This document shows, one piece after another, positions 48,427 to 50,534 of a stretch of DNA of 50,534 nt. The notes beneath the pieces were generated by a model, which was not told the origin of the DNA, searched no databases, and was given only the letters and a program-made list of their open reading frames with translations. Origin of the DNA: Streptomyces sp. NRRL F-6676 (GTDB lineage Bacteria; Actinomycetota; Actinomycetes; Streptomycetales; Streptomycetaceae); assembly GCF_000725625.1 (NCBI RefSeq), contig NZ_JOHS01000045.1, positions 1 to 50,534 on the forward strand, read 5' to 3'. Within the stretch, counting starts at the first letter, position 1, and each line of letters opens with the position of its first letter. The translations under genes and the position numbers were made by a program.

Positions 48427-49266
48427 ATGCCCCAGCACACCTCCGGGTCCGACCGGGCGGCCATCCCCCCAGCCGCCCGCGACGGCGGCACCGTGCGCCC
48501 GCCCGCTCCCTCGACCCTCGACGAGTTGTGGCGGACGTACAAGGCGACGGGGGACGAACGGCTGCGGGAACAGCTGATCCTGCACTACTCGCCGCTGGTG
48601 AAATACGTGGCCGGCCGGGTCAGCGTCGGCCTGCCGCCCAACGTCGAACAGGCCGACTTCGTCTCCTCCGGAGTCTTCGGCCTGATCGACGCCATCGAGA
48701 AGTACGACATCGGCCGCGAAACCAAGTTCGAGACCTACGCCATCACCCGCATCCGCGGCGCCATGATCGACGAACTGCGCGCTCTGGACTGGATCCCGCG
48801 CTCGGTACGGCAGAAGGCACGCAACGTCGAACGGGCCTACACCACCTTGGAGGCACGGCTCAGACGCACTCCCACCGAGAGCGAGGTCGCCGCCGAACTC
48901 GGCATCCGCGTGGACGACCTCCACGCCGTCTTCAGCCAGCTCTCCCTGGCCAATGTGGTCGCCCTGGAAGAGATCCTGCACATCGGCGGCGAGGGCGGCG
49001 GCCTCAGCCTGATGGACACCCTGGAGGACACCGCCGCCGACAACCCGGTCGAAGTCGCCGAGGACCGCGAACTGCGCCGCTTCCTCGCGCGGGCCATCAA
49101 CACCCTGCCCGAACGCGAGAAGACCGTGGTCACGCTGTACTACTTCGAAGGTCTCACTCTCGCCGAGATCGGCAACGTACTCGGCGTCACCGAGAGCCGC
49201 GTGAGCCAGATCCACACCAAATCGGTTCTGCAACTACGCGCCAAACTGGCAGGTTTCGGCCGATGA
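48427..49266 (+). CDS. whiG: RNA polymerase sigma factor WhiG
   Basis: WhiG is the FliA-like sigma factor that commits aerial hyphae to sporulation; it is held inactive by RsiG with c-di-GMP in S. venezuelae. The 279-residue protein has region 2 ([60 protein letters not shown]), region 3 ([17 protein letters not shown]) and region 4 ([20 protein letters not shown], then [20 protein letters not shown]). ATG 48427 follows AAGGCGACG. Identification is firm. Confidence 0.97.
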   Translation: MPQHTSGSDRAAIPPAARDGGTVRPPAPSTLDELWRTYKATGDERLREQLILHYSPLVKYVAGRVSVGLPPNVEQADFVSSGVFGLIDAIEKYDIGRETKFETYAITRIRGAMIDELRALDWIPRSVRQKARNVERAYTTLEARLRRTPTESEVAAELGIRVDDLHAVFSQLSLANVVALEEILHIGGEGGGLSLMDTLEDTAADNPVEVAEDRELRRFLARAINTLPEREKTVVTLYYFEGLTLAEIGNVLGVTESRVSQIHTKSVLQLRAKLAGFGR

Positions 49267-49396
49267 GGCGGCCTGCGCACCCCGGCACCGCCGACCACGG
49301 GTGGGGGCGAGAACGCCCATGGGCGGGGGCGAGGACCGGACACGGGTGTGAGCGAAGCCGCTGCCGCGTGCCGCGGACCCTCCGTACAGTGGGTGC

Positions 49397-49978
49397 GTGC
49401 CAAGGATTCGAGCGGCCTCCGTGGCCGAGCACCGGTCGATGCAGCGAGCCGCCCTGCTGGACGCGGCGCGGTCCCTGCTGGCCGAAGGCGGAACGGAAGC
49501 ACTGACCTTCCCCGCCCTCGCCCAGCGCACCGGACTCGCGCGCTCCTCCGTCTACGAGTACTTCCGCTCCCGCGCCGCCGTCGTCGAAGAACTGTGCGAA
49601 GTCGACTTCCCCGTCTGGGCGGCCGACGTCCTGGCCGCCATGGAACGGGCCGGCACCCCCGAGGGCAAGGTCGAGGCCTACGTACGCCAGCAGCTCGCCC
49701 TCGTCGGGGACCGGCGGCACCGCGCCGTCGTCGCCATCTCCGCCAGCGAACTCGACGCCGGGGCCCGGGAGAAGATCCGCGCCGCCCACGGCGGACTCGT
49801 GACCCTGGTCGTCGAGGCCCTCGCCGCCCTCGGGCACGAGCAGCCCCGCATGGCGGCGATGCTGCTCCAGGGCATCGTCGACGCGGCCGTGCGCCGCATC
49901 GAGTTCGGCGCGGCCGAGGACCCCGGGACGATCACGGACGCCGCGGTCGCCCTCGCCCTGCGGGGCGTCCGGGGCTGA
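49397..49978 (+). CDS. TetR-family transcriptional regulator
   Basis: The 193-residue protein has an N-terminal TetR helix-turn-helix (ALLDAARSLLAEGGTEALTF, LAQRTGLARSSVYEYFRSRA) and a variable C-terminal ligand domain. No divergent target gene adjoins it. GTG 49397 lies 6 nt after TACAGT (49385-49390) without a ribosome-binding site, the classic leaderless arrangement. It sits between whiG and the M23-like gene, its usual place as I recall. Confidence 0.9.
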   Translation: MPRIRAASVAEHRSMQRAALLDAARSLLAEGGTEALTFPALAQRTGLARSSVYEYFRSRAAVVEELCEVDFPVWAADVLAAMERAGTPEGKVEAYVRQQLALVGDRRHRAVVAISASELDAGAREKIRAAHGGLVTLVVEALAALGHEQPRMAAMLLQGIVDAAVRRIEFGAAEDPGTITDAAVALALRGVRG

Positions 49979-50011
49979 CGCCGGACCGGCCGCTGTCCCG
50001 AAGGCCCCCGG

Positions 50012-50534
50012 TCACGGCGCACCCGGCACCGGCAGCAGCCGGGACGGCCCCCGGCGCAGCAGCCAGGGCGGCAGCAGGGAGAGCGGGTCGAGATAGGTCT
50101 CGCCCCGGCGCAGCCCCCAGTGCAGACAGCCCCTGGGACAGTGCCGCGGACCCGGCTCGGCGAGGAAGCCCACCACATCGCCCGGCGCGACCACGTCGCC
50201 CTTGTGCACGGAGGCGCGCACGGACTGGTAGGTGGTGCGCAGCGGCGGGGCACCGGTCCCCGCCAGCTCCACCGAGACGTCCCCGAGCCCGCCGACCGCC
50301 CCCGCGAAGGAGATCCGGCCCGCAGCGACGGCCCGCACGGGGGTATCCGGCGCCGCCGCCAGATCCACCCCGCGATGCCCCGGCCCGTAGACCGAGGCCG
50401 GCGGCTCCCAGCCACGCAACACGATGGGACGCACCCCGACAGGCCATGTGCGGGCGAGGGCGGGGACGGGGGTGACGGGCGGTGGTGCGGAAACGGGGGG
50501 AGGGGCCCCCACCCCCCTACCCCCCACCCCACCC
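50012..50534 (-). CDS. M23-like peptidase, partial (5' end outside window)
   Basis: The visible 170 or so residues contain an M23/LytM-like domain with HRGVDLAAAPDTPVRAVAAG (HxGxD zinc motif) and GCLHWGLRRGETYLDPLSLL. The usual HxH motif reads C-L-H, losing the first histidine, so peptidase activity is doubtful. The frame is open to the right edge, so the N-terminus and probable signal peptide lie beyond it; an ATG-type start at 50527 is likely not the real one. It is convergent with the TetR gene. Confidence 0.75.
   Translation of the reverse strand, partial: GGVGGRGVGAPPPVSAPPPVTPVPALARTWPVGVRPIVLRGWEPPASVYGPGHRGVDLAAAPDTPVRAVAAGRISFAGAVGGLGDVSVELAGTGAPPLRTTYQSVRASVHKGDVVAPGDVVGFLAEPGPRHCPRGCLHWGLRRGETYLDPLSLLPPWLLRRGPSRLLPVPGAP

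Overview
This window is chromosomal DNA from a high-GC actinomycete, almost certainly a Streptomyces. It has strong third-position GC bias, many GTG starts, the whiG sporulation sigma factor and the developmental regulator nsdA. The gene order (rpmB - recG - rsmD - coaD - rpmF - rnc - mutM - smc - glcP - ftsY - nsdA - amtB - glnK - glnD - ffh - rpsP - rimM - trmD - rplS - four signal peptidases - yraN - yifB - dprA - whiG) is the conserved Streptomyces core that I recall as about SCO5564 to SCO5623 in S. coelicolor. That comparison is from memory.

Layout. 1-568: repeat-rich non-coding left edge. 569-5511: rpmB (minus), a FakA/DAK-type kinase gene (plus) and recG (minus). recG is split by an in-frame 239-residue intein inside its Walker A motif. 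5717-10554: a translationally coupled pair, a divergent Hsp90-family ATPase and a 993-residue TPR-like protein, placed between recG and rsmD. 10708-17884: rsmD-coaD, a DivIVA-like coiled-coil protein, DUF177-rpmF-rnc-mutM, an HxlR regulator, a secreted CAP protein and an acylphosphatase. 18264-25383: a small coiled-coil protein, smc, the glucose permease glcP and ftsY. 25632-28257: a small prim-pol protein and nsdA. 28486-32806: the nitrogen operon amtB-glnK-glnD behind a GlnR box. 32919-39952: ffh, a methyltransferase, an SprT-like protein and the rpsP-khpA-rimM-trmD-rplS translation cluster. 40048-44534: sipW-X-Y-Z, a Nudix hydrolase and a DUF2469 protein. 44704-48103: yraN-yifB-dprA. 48427-50534: whiG, a TetR regulator and an M23-like protein cut by the window edge.

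How the genes work together. Most are housekeeping: ribosome proteins and their maturation (rpmB, rpmF, rpsP, rplS, rsmD, rimM, trmD, rnc), co-translational targeting and secretion (ffh, ftsY, four signal peptidases), chromosome structure and repair (smc, recG, mutM, dprA, yifB), nitrogen sensing (amtB-glnK-glnD) and development (nsdA, whiG). 

The least ordinary items are the recG intein, which carries the Trp/Cys/Thr signature of class 3 inteins and a collapsed homing-endonuclease remnant; the Hsp90-like/TPR pair; the GC-rich interspersed repeat family; and several tandem repeats and perfect palindromes in intergenic DNA. No tRNA, rRNA, CRISPR array, transposase or integrase was seen.
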